This document shows, one piece after another, positions 27,006 through 36,041 of a stretch of DNA of 64,000 nt (position 1 is its first letter; every line of letters starts with the position of its first letter). The notes below the pieces were generated by a model, which was not told where the DNA came from, ran no database searches, and saw nothing but the letters and a program-made list of their open reading frames with translations. Location: the NCBI RefSeq assembly GCF_016862175.1, contig NZ_BOML01000033.1, positions 1 through 64,000 on the forward strand, in the 5' to 3' direction. The position numbers and the translations under genes are program-made. Source of the stretch: Paractinoplanes durhamensis (GTDB lineage: Bacteria > Actinomycetota > Actinomycetes > Mycobacteriales > Micromonosporaceae).

Positions 27006-27566
27006 GTGAACCATCTGAGCACCCTGCCGAGCACCGGTGAGCAGGCCCGCCACGCGCTGCTCCTGCTCGGCGCGCCCGCCGGCGCCCGGCTCGTGGTCGA
27101 CGTGCACGAGGCGTTCTTCGACGGCGACCTGTCGATGGCCGGGGTGTCCGGGCTGATCCGGGCCCGGGCGACCGGCCTGTGCGCGGCGCTGCGGCCCGAC
27201 CTGACCGCCGCCCCCGGCCTGCTCGCGCTCGCCGAGTGGCCGCTCGACCTGCGGATCGTCACCCCCGCGCAGCGCCGGGCCGACGAGCTCGCGATGATCG
27301 CCCGGCTGGCCGAGTTCGCGGTCGTGCGGCCCGGGCGGTCGCCGGTTCGCCTGATGCGGGAGCTTGCTCAACGCGTACCCCATGGGTCGGAAGCAGTTGA
27401 CCTTGCCGAGGCAGCGCGTGCCGCGCTGACCGCACCGCGCCTCGTCGCCGAGATCGCGGCCGAGGCGCCGGCCCGGGACGACGCGGTGGCGCGGGCCGCC
27501 GCGCTCGACCCCCGGCAGCAACTCTTCGGTGTGCCGACCGTGCCGCACCAGCGAGGACCTGGGTGA
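27006..27566 (+). CDS. Hypothetical protein, first gene of a nuclease operon
   Basis: A 186-residue protein with no recognised family. It has a helical N-terminus, a central hydrophobic segment LVVDVHEAFFDGDLSMAGVSGLI and a C-terminal half rich in alanine and arginine. GTG 27006 is chosen because conserved-looking sequence starts there. Its stop overlaps the nuclease start as GTGA, implying translational coupling and a shared process. It could be a small accessory or DNA-binding subunit, but nothing in the sequence proves that. Confidence 0.72.
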   Translation: MNHLSTLPSTGEQARHALLLLGAPAGARLVVDVHEAFFDGDLSMAGVSGLIRARATGLCAALRPDLTAAPGLLALAEWPLDLRIVTPAQRRADELAMIARLAEFAVVRPGRSPVRLMRELAQRVPHGSEAVDLAEAARAALTAPRLVAEIAAEAPARDDAVARAAALDPRQQLFGVPTVPHQRGPG

Positions 27567-28645
27567 ACGCGGATCGGCTGCGCGGTTCGGCCGCGGCGAA
27601 AAGGCACAATGCGCGGACCATCGCGGCGCTCACCGGAAACCCCGGATGCGAGCGGCGCTCGGTGCTCGACGCGGCCGGGGTCGACAAGGTCAAGCTGGCC
27701 GAGACGATCGGGTTCGCGGGCAGCTTCGGGCAGTCCCGCTTCGCGCTGGCCAGGGGAAACGCCTTCGAGGCGATGCTCAAGGCGGACGACTGCGCGCTGC
27801 TCCGGTCGGTGCTCGACGTCGGCGTGGTCGACTATCAGGACCTCGGCGAGGACACCGACGACACGCTGACCGCCCGGCACGGCCGCACCCGTGAGCTGCT
27901 GGCGTCGTCAACGTCGGCGCTGATCGACCACCCGCTGCTGACCCTGTCGGTGGCCGGCCAGACCGTCTTCCTCGAACCCGATCTGATCGCGTTCCAGAGC
28001 GAGGGCCGGCTGCGGGTCGTCGAGATCAAGTCGTTCGCGATCGTCGACGACCAGGCCGACGCGGCCAAGGTGTCGGCGGCCGCGGTGCAGGCCGCGGTGT
28101 ATGTGCTGGCCCTGCGCGACCTGCTCGGCGAGGACCGGGTCAGCCACGAGGTGGTGCTGGTCTGCCCGGAGAATTTCTCGCTCCAGCCGGCCGCCGTGGT
28201 TCTGGACGTGCGCAAGCAGCTTTCGACCCTGAAGCGCCAGTTGTCCCGTCTGTCGTCGGTCTCGTCGTTGATCGCCGCTTTACCGCCCTCCGTGTCTTTC
28301 GACATGTCCCTCTCCCCCGAAACGCTCATCTCGTCCCTCGAAGCGGTCTCTGCGCGGTATGTTCCCGAATGCCTCTCATCGTGCGAGATGTCGGTCTATT
28401 GCCGGCACGAGGCGTCCGGGACCACGGCGGCGCTGGGCCGGTCGGTCCGCGAGTCCCTCGGCGGGGTGGACACGGTCGCGCTCGCCCTCGATCTGTCGAC
28501 CGGCGCCGCGGAGCCGACTCCGGAGCAGGACGAGGCGGCCGCTCTGTTGCGCACCGCGGCCCGCCTGCGCGCTTCGGCGCTCGCCGCCGCCGGCCCCGCT
28601 GCCGACCGTGCTGCGGGCGTCTCCGCCGGCCGCGCTGCCGGATGA
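27563..28645 (+). CDS. RecB-family PD-(D/E)XK nuclease with putative Fe-S cluster
   Basis: A 360-residue protein. Catalytic core: EPD (D140), VVEIKSF (E154, K156) and Q176-x3-Y180, the RecB-family D, E-x-K and QxxxY motifs. Cysteines at 29, 270, 274 and 280 have the one-N-terminal plus three-C-terminal spacing that holds a 4Fe-4S cluster in Cas4 and AddB nucleases. The C-terminal 60 residues are alanine-rich. It starts at GTG 27563 (GTGA overlap) and overlaps the next gene by ATGA. A 5'- or 3'-resecting DNA exonuclease role is likely. No Cas genes or CRISPR array are present, so a Cas4 function in adaptation is not supported. Confidence 0.8.
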   Translation: MNADRLRGSAAAKRHNARTIAALTGNPGCERRSVLDAAGVDKVKLAETIGFAGSFGQSRFALARGNAFEAMLKADDCALLRSVLDVGVVDYQDLGEDTDDTLTARHGRTRELLASSTSALIDHPLLTLSVAGQTVFLEPDLIAFQSEGRLRVVEIKSFAIVDDQADAAKVSAAAVQAAVYVLALRDLLGEDRVSHEVVLVCPENFSLQPAAVVLDVRKQLSTLKRQLSRLSSVSSLIAALPPSVSFDMSLSPETLISSLEAVSARYVPECLSSCEMSVYCRHEASGTTAALGRSVRESLGGVDTVALALDLSTGAAEPTPEQDEAAALLRTAARLRASALAAAGPAADRAAGVSAGRAAG

Positions 28646-30060
28646 GCACGCTTGTCGCTCTGGCTCGGGCGCAGGCCTTTGCGGCCGGGCGGGCCCAGCT
28701 GATCGCCACCGTGCGGCACCTGCACGTCCATGACCACCCGTTCGTGCTGATCCCGCTCGCGATGGCCGGCGAGGCCAACGCGCCGCTGGCCGCCATGGTC
28801 GGCTCCGCCGCCGACAAGCCGCGCCTGCTGTTCGTGGCGCAGCCGCGTAACCGGGACGAGCGGTTCGCCTTCGCCGACGCGCTGGCCGCCGAGCTCGTGC
28901 CGTACCTGACGTCGTTCGCCGGCGACACCGAGGCGGTGGCCGTCGATCGTGGCCGCGACGTCCGCCACCGCTTCCTGGACGCCCCGCAGGTGTGGGTGCC
29001 GAACACCGGTGGCATCGACTTCCTGCGGCTGTTCGGCCGCTCGACCCGCTTCCGGCGGGTGGACGGCGACTACCCGGTGCCGCCGACCGTGCCGTTGCTC
29101 GGCCGATGGCTGACCTTCCTGGCCGGCGCGTCCGAGATGCCCGGCTCGGCGCTGCTGCTCAACGCGGTGCAGGCGCTCGGCATGCACTGGGCGACCGGCC
29201 AGAGCGGCGCCGAGGACGCACACCTGGCGTCCCTGATGGCCTGGATCGAGTCCGGCGCGGCGGCCGCCCGCGAGGCCGAGTCGGGCCCGGTCGCCGGACC
29301 GGCCACCGACCCGGACTTCGACAACCGGGTGCTCGCCCCGCTGATCGCCGACGGCGACCCGGCCCTGCCGGCCGTGCTGCACGACCTGCTGCTGCCGACC
29401 TGGCAGCAGATGTGGCGGGCGCTGGCCCTGCTGCGCAGGCTGCCGCCGGGGGACCGGGTGGCGGGCCGCTGGGACGGCGACCGCGACTCCTACTCGTCCT
29501 TCGTGGAGCATCTGGCCGAGGGCGGTGGACCCCAGCCCCGCCGGGACGGTGCGGTGGCCGCGGCCGCCCGCCTGCAGCGCCTGGAGAACGCGGCCACCCG
29601 CTACGCCGTGCAGCGCGCCTTCGACGACCCGCTGGTGATGGCCGACCACCGGCTGACCGGCGCGGCGTTCGGCGGCGTGGTGACGCTGGCCAACCCGGAC
29701 CGGGTCGACGACACCGGCAAACGCCCGGTCCTGCGCCCCCGGATCATGGTCGCCACCACCGAGACGGTCCGGGTCGAGGCCGGCGCGAGCCTGACGTCCC
29801 CGGCGCGCCCGGCCCAGAAGGCCAGGGTCATCTCGGTCGCCCCCACCACGACCGGCTGGGACGTGCTCCTGGAGCTTTCCGGCGGGATGGGCCGCAAGCT
29901 GGTGGCCGACCCCGGCACGGTGCCCCTGGTCGGCGAGGAGCTCCTGCTCACGACGCTGAGCGAGGCCTACCGGCCGGGCGCGGCGTTCCCCGACCCCACC
30001 GAGACCCCGTGGACCCACGGTGGCCCGCCCGCGCCCTACGAAGAGCAGCAGCCCGCCTAA
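28642..30060 (+). CDS. Hypothetical protein, third gene of the nuclease operon
   Basis: A 472-residue protein of unknown family. Aromatic and histidine-rich N-terminus (VRHLHVHDHPFVLIPLAMAGEANAP). A central block has VPNTGGIDFLRLFGRSTRF, and a C-terminal beta-rich domain (RPRIMVATTETVRVEAG, then VISVAPTTTGWDVLLELSGGM) resembles an OB-type nucleic-acid fold, though I cannot confirm it. ATG 28642 overlaps the nuclease stop as ATGA, so all three operon genes are coupled. It overlaps the convergent phosphatase gene by 4 bp. It is a good candidate for a recognition or scaffold subunit. Confidence 0.72.
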   Translation: MSTLVALARAQAFAAGRAQLIATVRHLHVHDHPFVLIPLAMAGEANAPLAAMVGSAADKPRLLFVAQPRNRDERFAFADALAAELVPYLTSFAGDTEAVAVDRGRDVRHRFLDAPQVWVPNTGGIDFLRLFGRSTRFRRVDGDYPVPPTVPLLGRWLTFLAGASEMPGSALLLNAVQALGMHWATGQSGAEDAHLASLMAWIESGAAAAREAESGPVAGPATDPDFDNRVLAPLIADGDPALPAVLHDLLLPTWQQMWRALALLRRLPPGDRVAGRWDGDRDSYSSFVEHLAEGGGPQPRRDGAVAAAARLQRLENAATRYAVQRAFDDPLVMADHRLTGAAFGGVVTLANPDRVDDTGKRPVLRPRIMVATTETVRVEAGASLTSPARPAQKARVISVAPTTTGWDVLLELSGGMGRKLVADPGTVPLVGEELLLTTLSEAYRPGAAFPDPTETPWTHGGPPAPYEEQQPA

Positions 30061-31934
30061 TTCAGGCGGATCACCAGCAGGGCGATGTCGTCGTCGCGGC
30101 GGGTGGCGGTGTTCAGGAGGCGGACGCAGAGCTCGTCGGGGGGCAGGGCGGCGTTGCCGGTCAGGGCCGCGCGGATGCGGTGGATGCCGTCGTCGATCAG
30201 CGTGCCCGGGTGTTCCACCAGCCCGTCGGTGTAGAGCAGGACGGTCGAGCCGGGCTGGACCCGGCGGCGGTGGGTGCTCCGGTCGTCCCGCGGCACCAGG
30301 CCCAGCAGCGGCTCCGGGTCCTCCCACCAGACCTCCACCTCGCCGTCCGGGCGCAGCAGCACCGGCGGCGGATGGCCGGCGTTGGCGAAGGTCAGGTCGT
30401 AGCCGTCGTCGTCCCTGGTGACCCGGGCCAGCACGGCGGTGGCGGCGGCGGGCATGCCGAGTCCGTGCAGGGCCCGGTCGAGCTGGGCGAGCAGCGGCCC
30501 CGGCTCGTCGTCCCGGCCGTAGGCGTCGCCGCGCACCAGGTTGCGGACCTGCCCCATGGTCGCCGCGGCCTCGATGTCGTGCCCGGAGACGTCGCCGACC
30601 GCGAGCATGACGCTGCCGTCCGGCTGGACGAACGCGTCATACCAGTCGCCACCGACGGCCGCCCCGATCTGTGCCGGGAGATACCGAGCGTGCAGCTCGA
30701 TGCCGGGAATGTCGGGGAGTTCGGGCAGCATGCTGTGCTGCAGCACCTCGGCCACGTGCCGCTGCCGCCCGTAGAGCCGGCTGTTGTCGACGGCCAGCCC
30801 GGCCCGCCGGCCGATCTCGACCGCGGTGCCCGCCTCCGCGTCCCCGAACGTGCCCCGCCCGGCCCCGTTGACCAGCATCAGCACCCCGACCGTGCGGCGG
30901 CCGACCGGCGCGGTGATCGGGGCGACCAGGTAGGAGCCGAAGCCGAGCCGCTCGGCGATCTCGGCGATCTCGGCGGCGGCCATCCGGGTGCGCAGCGACT
31001 TCGGGTCGGCCTTGTCCTGCCGGATCGGCCCGGCGGCGCGTTGCACCGCGGCCACCAGGGCTTTCATCTCGCGTGGTGCGTCCGCCGCGAGCTGGGCGAG
31101 GCGGGCCGCGGCCTCGGCGTGCGCTGGGTCGAAGTGCGCCGCCGACACGTGCCGGACGACTCCCGACGGCTCGGCCAGCGCCACCACGCACCAGTCGGCG
31201 AGCCGCCCCGCGACGGTCGCGCCGAGTCGGCTCAGCGCCGCGTCGATGTCCATCGTGGCCGACAGCGTCTCGGTGAGCTCGCCCAGCAGGCTGAGCTGGT
31301 TGTGCGCGGACTCGGCGTTGCGCCGGGCCTCGTGGGCGATCTCCCGCTCGATGCGCAGCCGCAGCTCCGAGGAGCAGACCTCGCCCAGGTCGGCGAGCAG
31401 CGCGATCTCGCTCTTCGTCCAGATGCGCGGCTCGCGATCCATGACGGCGAGCGTGCCCAGCACGTGGCCGTCGGAGTCGGTGAGTGGCACCCCCGCGAAC
31501 GCGATCGCCCCGAGGTCGTGGACCGACGGATTGTCACGCATGACCGGATCGCCCCGGATGTCCTCGACGACCAGCATGCGCCCGGCCTCGACCACGTGCC
31601 GGCTGAGCGAATGGCTGAACGGCATCTCCCGCGCCGCCGCCAACTCCTCCGGCAGCCCGACCTGCCCCGGCAGGAACTGCCGATCGGCCGAGAGCACGGT
31701 CACCAGCGACACCGGAGCGTCGACGAGCCGCTCGAGCAGAACGGCGATCCGGTCGAAGGCCACGTCGGCGTGCGGACCGAGCCCCAAGCGCCCGACCGCA
31801 CACAGGCGAGCGGGGTCCGTCAGGACGTCACTCGCAGCTTTCTCGACCAAGTCTCCCCGCAGCACGTCGCCCCCCGGCCGCTTCAGCCCCGCAAGGCTAC
31901 CGGCTCGGCAACCCCCGATCGACCCCCCGTTCAT
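30057..31934 (-). CDS. GAF-domain SpoIIE-type PP2C phosphatase
   Basis: A 625-residue serine phosphatase. Two GAF domains (about 50-185 and 215-375) precede the SpoIIE domain (about 390-620). The phosphatase keeps the metal-binding residues in GGDWYDAF, VGDVSGHDIEAAATM and TRRDDDIALLVIRL. Such proteins dephosphorylate STAS antagonists to switch on a sigma factor; the STAS gene at 19294 is a possible substrate. The start is uncertain: ATG 31934 follows AGGAAGGG, ATG 31970 is further upstream, and GTG 31865 lies just before the first GAF domain. Confidence 0.9.
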   Translation of the reverse strand: MNGGSIGGCRAGSLAGLKRPGGDVLRGDLVEKAASDVLTDPARLCAVGRLGLGPHADVAFDRIAVLLERLVDAPVSLVTVLSADRQFLPGQVGLPEELAAAREMPFSHSLSRHVVEAGRMLVVEDIRGDPVMRDNPSVHDLGAIAFAGVPLTDSDGHVLGTLAVMDREPRIWTKSEIALLADLGEVCSSELRLRIEREIAHEARRNAESAHNQLSLLGELTETLSATMDIDAALSRLGATVAGRLADWCVVALAEPSGVVRHVSAAHFDPAHAEAAARLAQLAADAPREMKALVAAVQRAAGPIRQDKADPKSLRTRMAAAEIAEIAERLGFGSYLVAPITAPVGRRTVGVLMLVNGAGRGTFGDAEAGTAVEIGRRAGLAVDNSRLYGRQRHVAEVLQHSMLPELPDIPGIELHARYLPAQIGAAVGGDWYDAFVQPDGSVMLAVGDVSGHDIEAAATMGQVRNLVRGDAYGRDDEPGPLLAQLDRALHGLGMPAAATAVLARVTRDDDGYDLTFANAGHPPPVLLRPDGEVEVWWEDPEPLLGLVPRDDRSTHRRRVQPGSTVLLYTDGLVEHPGTLIDDGIHRIRAALTGNAALPPDELCVRLLNTATRRDDDIALLVIRLN

Positions 31935-32006
31935 CCCTTCCTGCCTGCCAAAATCCTGGGAACACCCCACCCGTTCCGCCCACCCGAGCCGTCTGCCGAA
32001 GCGCGG

Positions 32007-32050
32007 CCGGCCCGCCCTGGCCGGCCCGCCCTGGCCGGCCCGCCCGCCGC
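32007..32050. repeat. Short 14-bp tandem repeat
   Basis: About three copies of a GGCCGGCCCGCCCT unit lie between the phosphatase and SRPBCC genes. No function is evident. Confidence 0.5.
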
Positions 32051-32052
32051 GG

Positions 32053-32727
32053 TCAGCTCTCCGGGGACGGGTCCGTCGCCGTGGTCACCTCGGCGGCGGC
32101 CGCGACCGGCGCCCACCGCTTCGTCCACTCCTCGCGCAGCGTCTCGAAGGCGGCGTCGTCCAGGCCGTAGGTCGAGACCGTCACCTCCATCCGCCCCGCG
32201 TCCCGGTCGTCCAGCGGCAGCCGGCCGGCCACCACGACCAGATGGCCGTCGCCGTCTACCGCCCAGCCCACCCGCGGCCCGAACCGCTGCCACTCGCCCT
32301 CGGCCAGCGCCAGCGCCTGCCACCCGGTCGTCTCCCCGGTCAGGTAGAGGGTGCGCCGTCGCCCTTTCGGTCGCCGGTCGAGCAGAAACCGCAGCTGCAT
32401 CAGGAAGGCCCGCCAGCCCTCCTCGATCGCGTCATACCGCTCGGACCCGGCCGACCCGGAGCCTTCCCGGATCACCCGCACCGTCGCCCGGTCGTCGCCG
32501 CCATTGACCTCCAGGTAGGACCCGTCGGCCCAGCCCATCCGCTCCGGCGCGAGCAGCGCCGCCTGATCGACGAAGATCTGCTGGATCTCCGCCCCCAAAC
32601 CGTCGTAATCCCACCCGAACCACTGGTGCAGCACGGCCGGCTGGGTGACGGCCTCCCACGTCTCGTCCCGCCCGGCCGCCACCGCGACCTCCACGTCGTA
32701 AGGCTTCAAGCCTCGTCGATCGGTCAT
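32053..32727 (-). CDS. SRPBCC (AHSA1-like) domain protein
   Basis: A 224-residue protein. The N-terminus (VEVAVAAGRDETWEAVTQPAVLHQWFGW) is the START/SRPBCC opening strand and helix, and WAVDGDGHLVVVAGRLP and the C-terminal helix complete a hydrophobic ligand-binding fold. Ligand unknown. Its ATG overlaps the stop of the primase-polymerase gene as ATGA, an unusual coupling of a lipid-type binding fold with a DNA enzyme. A C-terminal acidic tail follows the fold. Confidence 0.83.
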   Translation of the reverse strand: MTDRRGLKPYDVEVAVAAGRDETWEAVTQPAVLHQWFGWDYDGLGAEIQQIFVDQAALLAPERMGWADGSYLEVNGGDDRATVRVIREGSGSAGSERYDAIEEGWRAFLMQLRFLLDRRPKGRRRTLYLTGETTGWQALALAEGEWQRFGPRVGWAVDGDGHLVVVAGRLPLDDRDAGRMEVTVSTYGLDDAAFETLREEWTKRWAPVAAAAEVTTATDPSPES

Positions 32728-33581
32728 GCCCTCAATAGTGGGGTACGCCCCGGCACGGCATCGATCGGCATCCGTCGACCCGCCGTGAGCCCGGACCGGA
32801 TCGTGCGCCGCACCTCGACCCGCCCGAGACCGGCGAAACGGGCCGCCCGGTCCAGCTCGCGCAGCACGTCACCCGGGTCGAGCAGACCCGCGCCGACGAG
32901 CCGGCCCAGCGCGAACGCGGCCCGGTTGAGCGTGTCGTTGCGGCTGCCGACCGGCGCGCCCGCCACTCGCTCGGCCTCGGCGGTCAGGGCGGCCCGGGCA
33001 TACCGGCCCGGGTGCGCGATCGGCGTCCGCACAACATCGACCGGCGACGGCCCCTCGATCAGCGCACGCAGCGCGGCCGGCACTCCGGGCGGCTCGTCAC
33101 CCGGACGGCGCACCCACCGGTAGTCGCCGCCGCGCGCGTGCCGCGAGGGCGGCGCCACCACGTAGCCGCCCACGCCTCGCCAATCCAGGCCGGGCAGCAG
33201 GTGCACGCGGTTGCCGAACCCGGTCGGGCGGAACCACAGATGCCACCCGCCGCCGGTGCGGACCCGCGGGCCGGCCGGCAGCGACCCGCCGAGCAGGTGG
33301 GTCAGGCCGTGCCAGCCCTCGGCCGAGTCGATGTCGGCCACATCCATCACGATGCCGGTGCGCAGCCCGATGTTGGCCGCCGGCCAGCGCGTCCACCACA
33401 TCTCGATCAGGCGCGGATCGGTGCTGGCCTCGGTCAGGCCGTGCCGCAGGCGGGGGTGCTTGCCGGGTCGATCGCATCGGACTCCTCTGTCGCAGGAACA
33501 GGTGCCACGCAGGTCAGGCGTGTGCACCGGCAGGACCGGAACGCCATGCCGGGCGTAGGCCAACGCTGCTGTCAGCGACAT
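32724..33581 (-). CDS. Bifunctional DNA primase/polymerase (prim-pol)
   Basis: A 285-residue archaeo-eukaryotic primase-type enzyme. The N-terminus (ALAYARHGVPVLPVHTP) and the C-x-C/C-DRPGKHPR region are typical of the prim-pol domain, followed by NIGLRTG, VMDVADID (catalytic aspartates), RVRTGGGWHLWFRP (catalytic histidine) and GGYVVAPPSRH. A C-terminal helical region (from about 200) may be an accessory or primase C-terminal domain. ATG 33581 starts at the conserved N-terminus. Prim-pols occur in plasmids, integrative elements and defence or repair modules; no integrase or Rep gene is near. Confidence 0.9.
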   Translation of the reverse strand: MSLTAALAYARHGVPVLPVHTPDLRGTCSCDRGVRCDRPGKHPRLRHGLTEASTDPRLIEMWWTRWPAANIGLRTGIVMDVADIDSAEGWHGLTHLLGGSLPAGPRVRTGGGWHLWFRPTGFGNRVHLLPGLDWRGVGGYVVAPPSRHARGGDYRWVRRPGDEPPGVPAALRALIEGPSPVDVVRTPIAHPGRYARAALTAEAERVAGAPVGSRNDTLNRAAFALGRLVGAGLLDPGDVLRELDRAARFAGLGRVEVRRTIRSGLTAGRRMPIDAVPGRTPLLRA

Positions 33582-33687
33582 TTGAGGCTTCTTCGCGACC
33601 TTCCTCGAGCCCTCCTCCGCGCAAGTGAACGACGTCGGTCTCCACCGTCGCGAAGAAGTCTCACTCGAACAAGCGTACGACAAGTTT

Positions 33688-34716
33688 TCAGAGGGCGGCG
33701 AGGACGTGGGCGATGTGGTGGGAGGTGCTCCAGGACATCCAGCTTGCCGAGCTGCCGCCGCCGTGTGCGGTCCGGGCCCGCCGGGCGATCTCGGCGTCGC
33801 CCCAGGAGAACCGGGCCCCCGCCGACGGCCAGTGCGGCGAATCCACCAGGGTCCGGCACAGGTTCTGGCAGCGGTCGTCGCTGCGCCCGCCCCGCCGCGA
33901 CCAGCGATAGATCCACCAGTTGTGCTCGTCGGTGTAGCGCAACGTCGGCAACTGCCGATGCCGTTGCACCCCGTGCCGGCGCACCGGCGAGGTCACGCCG
34001 TAATCCGCGTACCCCACGCCGGGTTCGCCCAGCCGGGCCCACACCCGCGCATCGAGACGTCCCACCGTGACCGGTTGGTCGGTCGGCAGATCATCCAGAT
34101 TGGCCGGCATCGCTCCGGACGCCACGCTGACCGACCGCCACGGCCGGCTCCGCGCCCAGCGCAGCACGCGCCGGCACTGCTCCTCGACCGTGTCCGCATG
34201 CGCCACGCAGGCGGTCTCGGCCAGGTCGATGAGCAGGTCGATCTCCTCGACCTCCAGCCCCGCGCCGCGCAGCATGCGTTCGGTGACCTCGTTCGCCTCC
34301 GCCGGATTCCCGGCGTCGACATGCGGCTGAAGCCGCAGAACCGCGCGGCGCAGGTGCATGCGTGCGGCCAGGCCGTGGGCCACCAGGCGGCGATTGCTTT
34401 CGTACGGGCGGAGCACCGGCAACATGGCCACGCCCAGCTCCGCGAGCTCCTCGGCCATGTCGACGGAGGGGGCCGCGAGCCGGTCGCCCGGTTCGGGCAG
34501 ACTGCCGAAGTCGATCGCGATGGCCCCGGTGCGCGGCGGCAACTGCCGGATCAGCGGCACGATGCTCGGCCCCGGTTCCAACTCGAGGATCGGCGTGACC
34601 CGGGCGGCGTCCGGGGCTGCCAGATGACTCAGGGCCGCAAGCTCGCCGCGGCGTGGGCGCAGGATGGGACGGTAGGCGTCGTCGCGCTTGGACCCCGCCG
34701 TCGTGAAGACCGCCAT
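33688..34716 (-). CDS. Beta family protein (T4 Beta-protein-like)
   Basis: A 342-residue protein resembling the Beta_protein family, which includes a phage T4 protein and bacterial sce7725-like proteins. The N-terminus YRPILRPRRGELAAL with VTPILEL at residue 40, then VAMLPVLRP and IDLLIDLAETA, gives the expected repeated beta-alpha layout. C-terminal YTDEHNWWIYRW and W-rich segments are also typical. Function is unknown. It starts 38 bp after the helicase gene on the same strand, suggesting one operon. Confidence 0.75.
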   Translation of the reverse strand: MAVFTTAGSKRDDAYRPILRPRRGELAALSHLAAPDAARVTPILELEPGPSIVPLIRQLPPRTGAIAIDFGSLPEPGDRLAAPSVDMAEELAELGVAMLPVLRPYESNRRLVAHGLAARMHLRRAVLRLQPHVDAGNPAEANEVTERMLRGAGLEVEEIDLLIDLAETACVAHADTVEEQCRRVLRWARSRPWRSVSVASGAMPANLDDLPTDQPVTVGRLDARVWARLGEPGVGYADYGVTSPVRRHGVQRHRQLPTLRYTDEHNWWIYRWSRRGGRSDDRCQNLCRTLVDSPHWPSAGARFSWGDAEIARRARTAHGGGSSASWMSWSTSHHIAHVLAAL

Positions 34717-34754
34717 TCACTCAACGTAGCGGTAGGTTGTCGGATTCGCGACAC

Positions 34755-36041
34755 TCATCGATTTAAATGCGCGAGTATCGCCTGATTTGCCTCCCAGCCG
34801 TCCGGGAACTTCACCGGCACATTGAGGTGCACCGGCTCGGTCGACGGGTGCTCGTCGAGCAGCTCGGCGATCCCGTCCCGGGCCACCACCACGCACGCGT
34901 GCCGGTGCCGCGAGGTCAGCACGCACAGTCGGCCCGACTCGAGGTGGAACGCGGTCGCGTCGCGCCGCCCGGACAGCGGATGCAGCACGATCGTCAGGTC
35001 GTACTCCCGGCCCTGCAGCCGGTTCGCGGTGTCCACCGTGACGCCGGCGGCCTCCGGCGGCAGCTGCGCCCGGATCGCCGCGGCCTGGTCGCGATGGGCG
35101 GCCCCGATCGCGATCCGCTGTGCGGTCAGCGGCATCTCGCCCGCCTCGGAGACCGCGACGCCGCCCCGGGCCAGTGCCCGCCCGGCCAGGGCCGCGCAGG
35201 CGGCGGCCGCCTCCGCGTCGGTCCGGATGGTGAAGCGCTGCTCCAGGCGGTGCAGGCCCCAGCCGGTCGCCGCCGCGGTGTCGAGCACGTCGTCGAGCGG
35301 CCCGCCGCCCCGCTCGAAGGTCAGCGTGCGAGCGCCCGGCCCGGTCCCCGACCGGAACCCGGTGAACGGGTAGAACGCTTCCGCCACCACCGCGGCGGCC
35401 GAGTGCGGCAGCCGCCACGAGACCGGCAGGCGATGTACCGGCAGGTCCGGGTTGTGCCGGAGCAGCACCGCCACCGCGCTCTGCATCGGATCCCAGGACA
35501 GGCCGGTCCACCGGTCGACGTCGACGGTGGAGAACGGGTCCAGCTGGCCCGGGTCGCCGACGAACAGCGCCCGCTCGAATCGGGCCGCGACCCGGAGCAG
35601 GGCATCCGACCGCATCTGGTAGGCCTCGTCGACGATCGCCCACGGCCACACGCCGTCGGCCACGGTGGCCCACTTGGCCGCCGTACCGATGGAAACCGCC
35701 GGTGATTGCAGGTCCGCGACCTTCGCGCCGACCCGGCATGCCGGGTGTTCCTTGACCCGGTCGGACGGCTGGTAGTCGACCGCCGAGAGCCGGCCCACGG
35801 TGACCTCCGGCGACCGGACGCCCAGCCGCTCGATCAGGTCGTCCACCTGCTCGTTGGTCTGCGCCACGATCATCAGCGGCGTTCCGGTCGCGGCCAGCTC
35901 GCCCGCCGCCCGCACCACCAGCGTCGACTTGCCGGCTCCTGGCGGCGAGTCGACGACGATCCCGCGGTGATCGCCGGTGCGCAGATCGCGCAGCACCGCG
36001 TCGATCACCCGCCCCGCCTCGGCGGCCGGGGTGACCGGCAT
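34755..36041 (-). CDS. Superfamily 1 (AAA_11/12-type) helicase
   Basis: A 428-residue SF1 helicase. Motif I is SPPGAGKST near residue 40, Ia IVAQTNEQVDDLI, motif II WAIVDEAYQ and motif III LFVGDPGQLDPF. Motif IV-V includes TVDTANRLQGREYDLTIV and motif VI LTSRHRHACVVV. It is compact, lacking large 1B/2B insertions. ATG 36041 is chosen because GGAG lies 11 nt upstream; a GTG at 36053 is the alternative. It heads a minus-strand group with Beta and prim-pol genes, opposite the nuclease operon. Confidence 0.87.
   Translation of the reverse strand: MPVTPAAEAGRVIDAVLRDLRTGDHRGIVVDSPPGAGKSTLVVRAAGELAATGTPLMIVAQTNEQVDDLIERLGVRSPEVTVGRLSAVDYQPSDRVKEHPACRVGAKVADLQSPAVSIGTAAKWATVADGVWPWAIVDEAYQMRSDALLRVAARFERALFVGDPGQLDPFSTVDVDRWTGLSWDPMQSAVAVLLRHNPDLPVHRLPVSWRLPHSAAAVVAEAFYPFTGFRSGTGPGARTLTFERGGGPLDDVLDTAAATGWGLHRLEQRFTIRTDAEAAAACAALAGRALARGGVAVSEAGEMPLTAQRIAIGAAHRDQAAAIRAQLPPEAAGVTVDTANRLQGREYDLTIVLHPLSGRRDATAFHLESGRLCVLTSRHRHACVVVARDGIAELLDEHPSTEPVHLNVPVKFPDGWEANQAILAHLNR

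Noticed and set aside
27563..28645. Calling the nuclease Cas4
   Set aside because: Motifs are similar but there is no CRISPR array or other cas gene, and RecB/AddB-type nucleases share the same pattern.
32724..33581. Prim-pol as evidence for an integrative conjugative element
   Set aside because: No integrase, excisionase pair, FtsK-like transfer gene, or attachment-site duplication is visible. The tRNA-Ala is 32 kb away.
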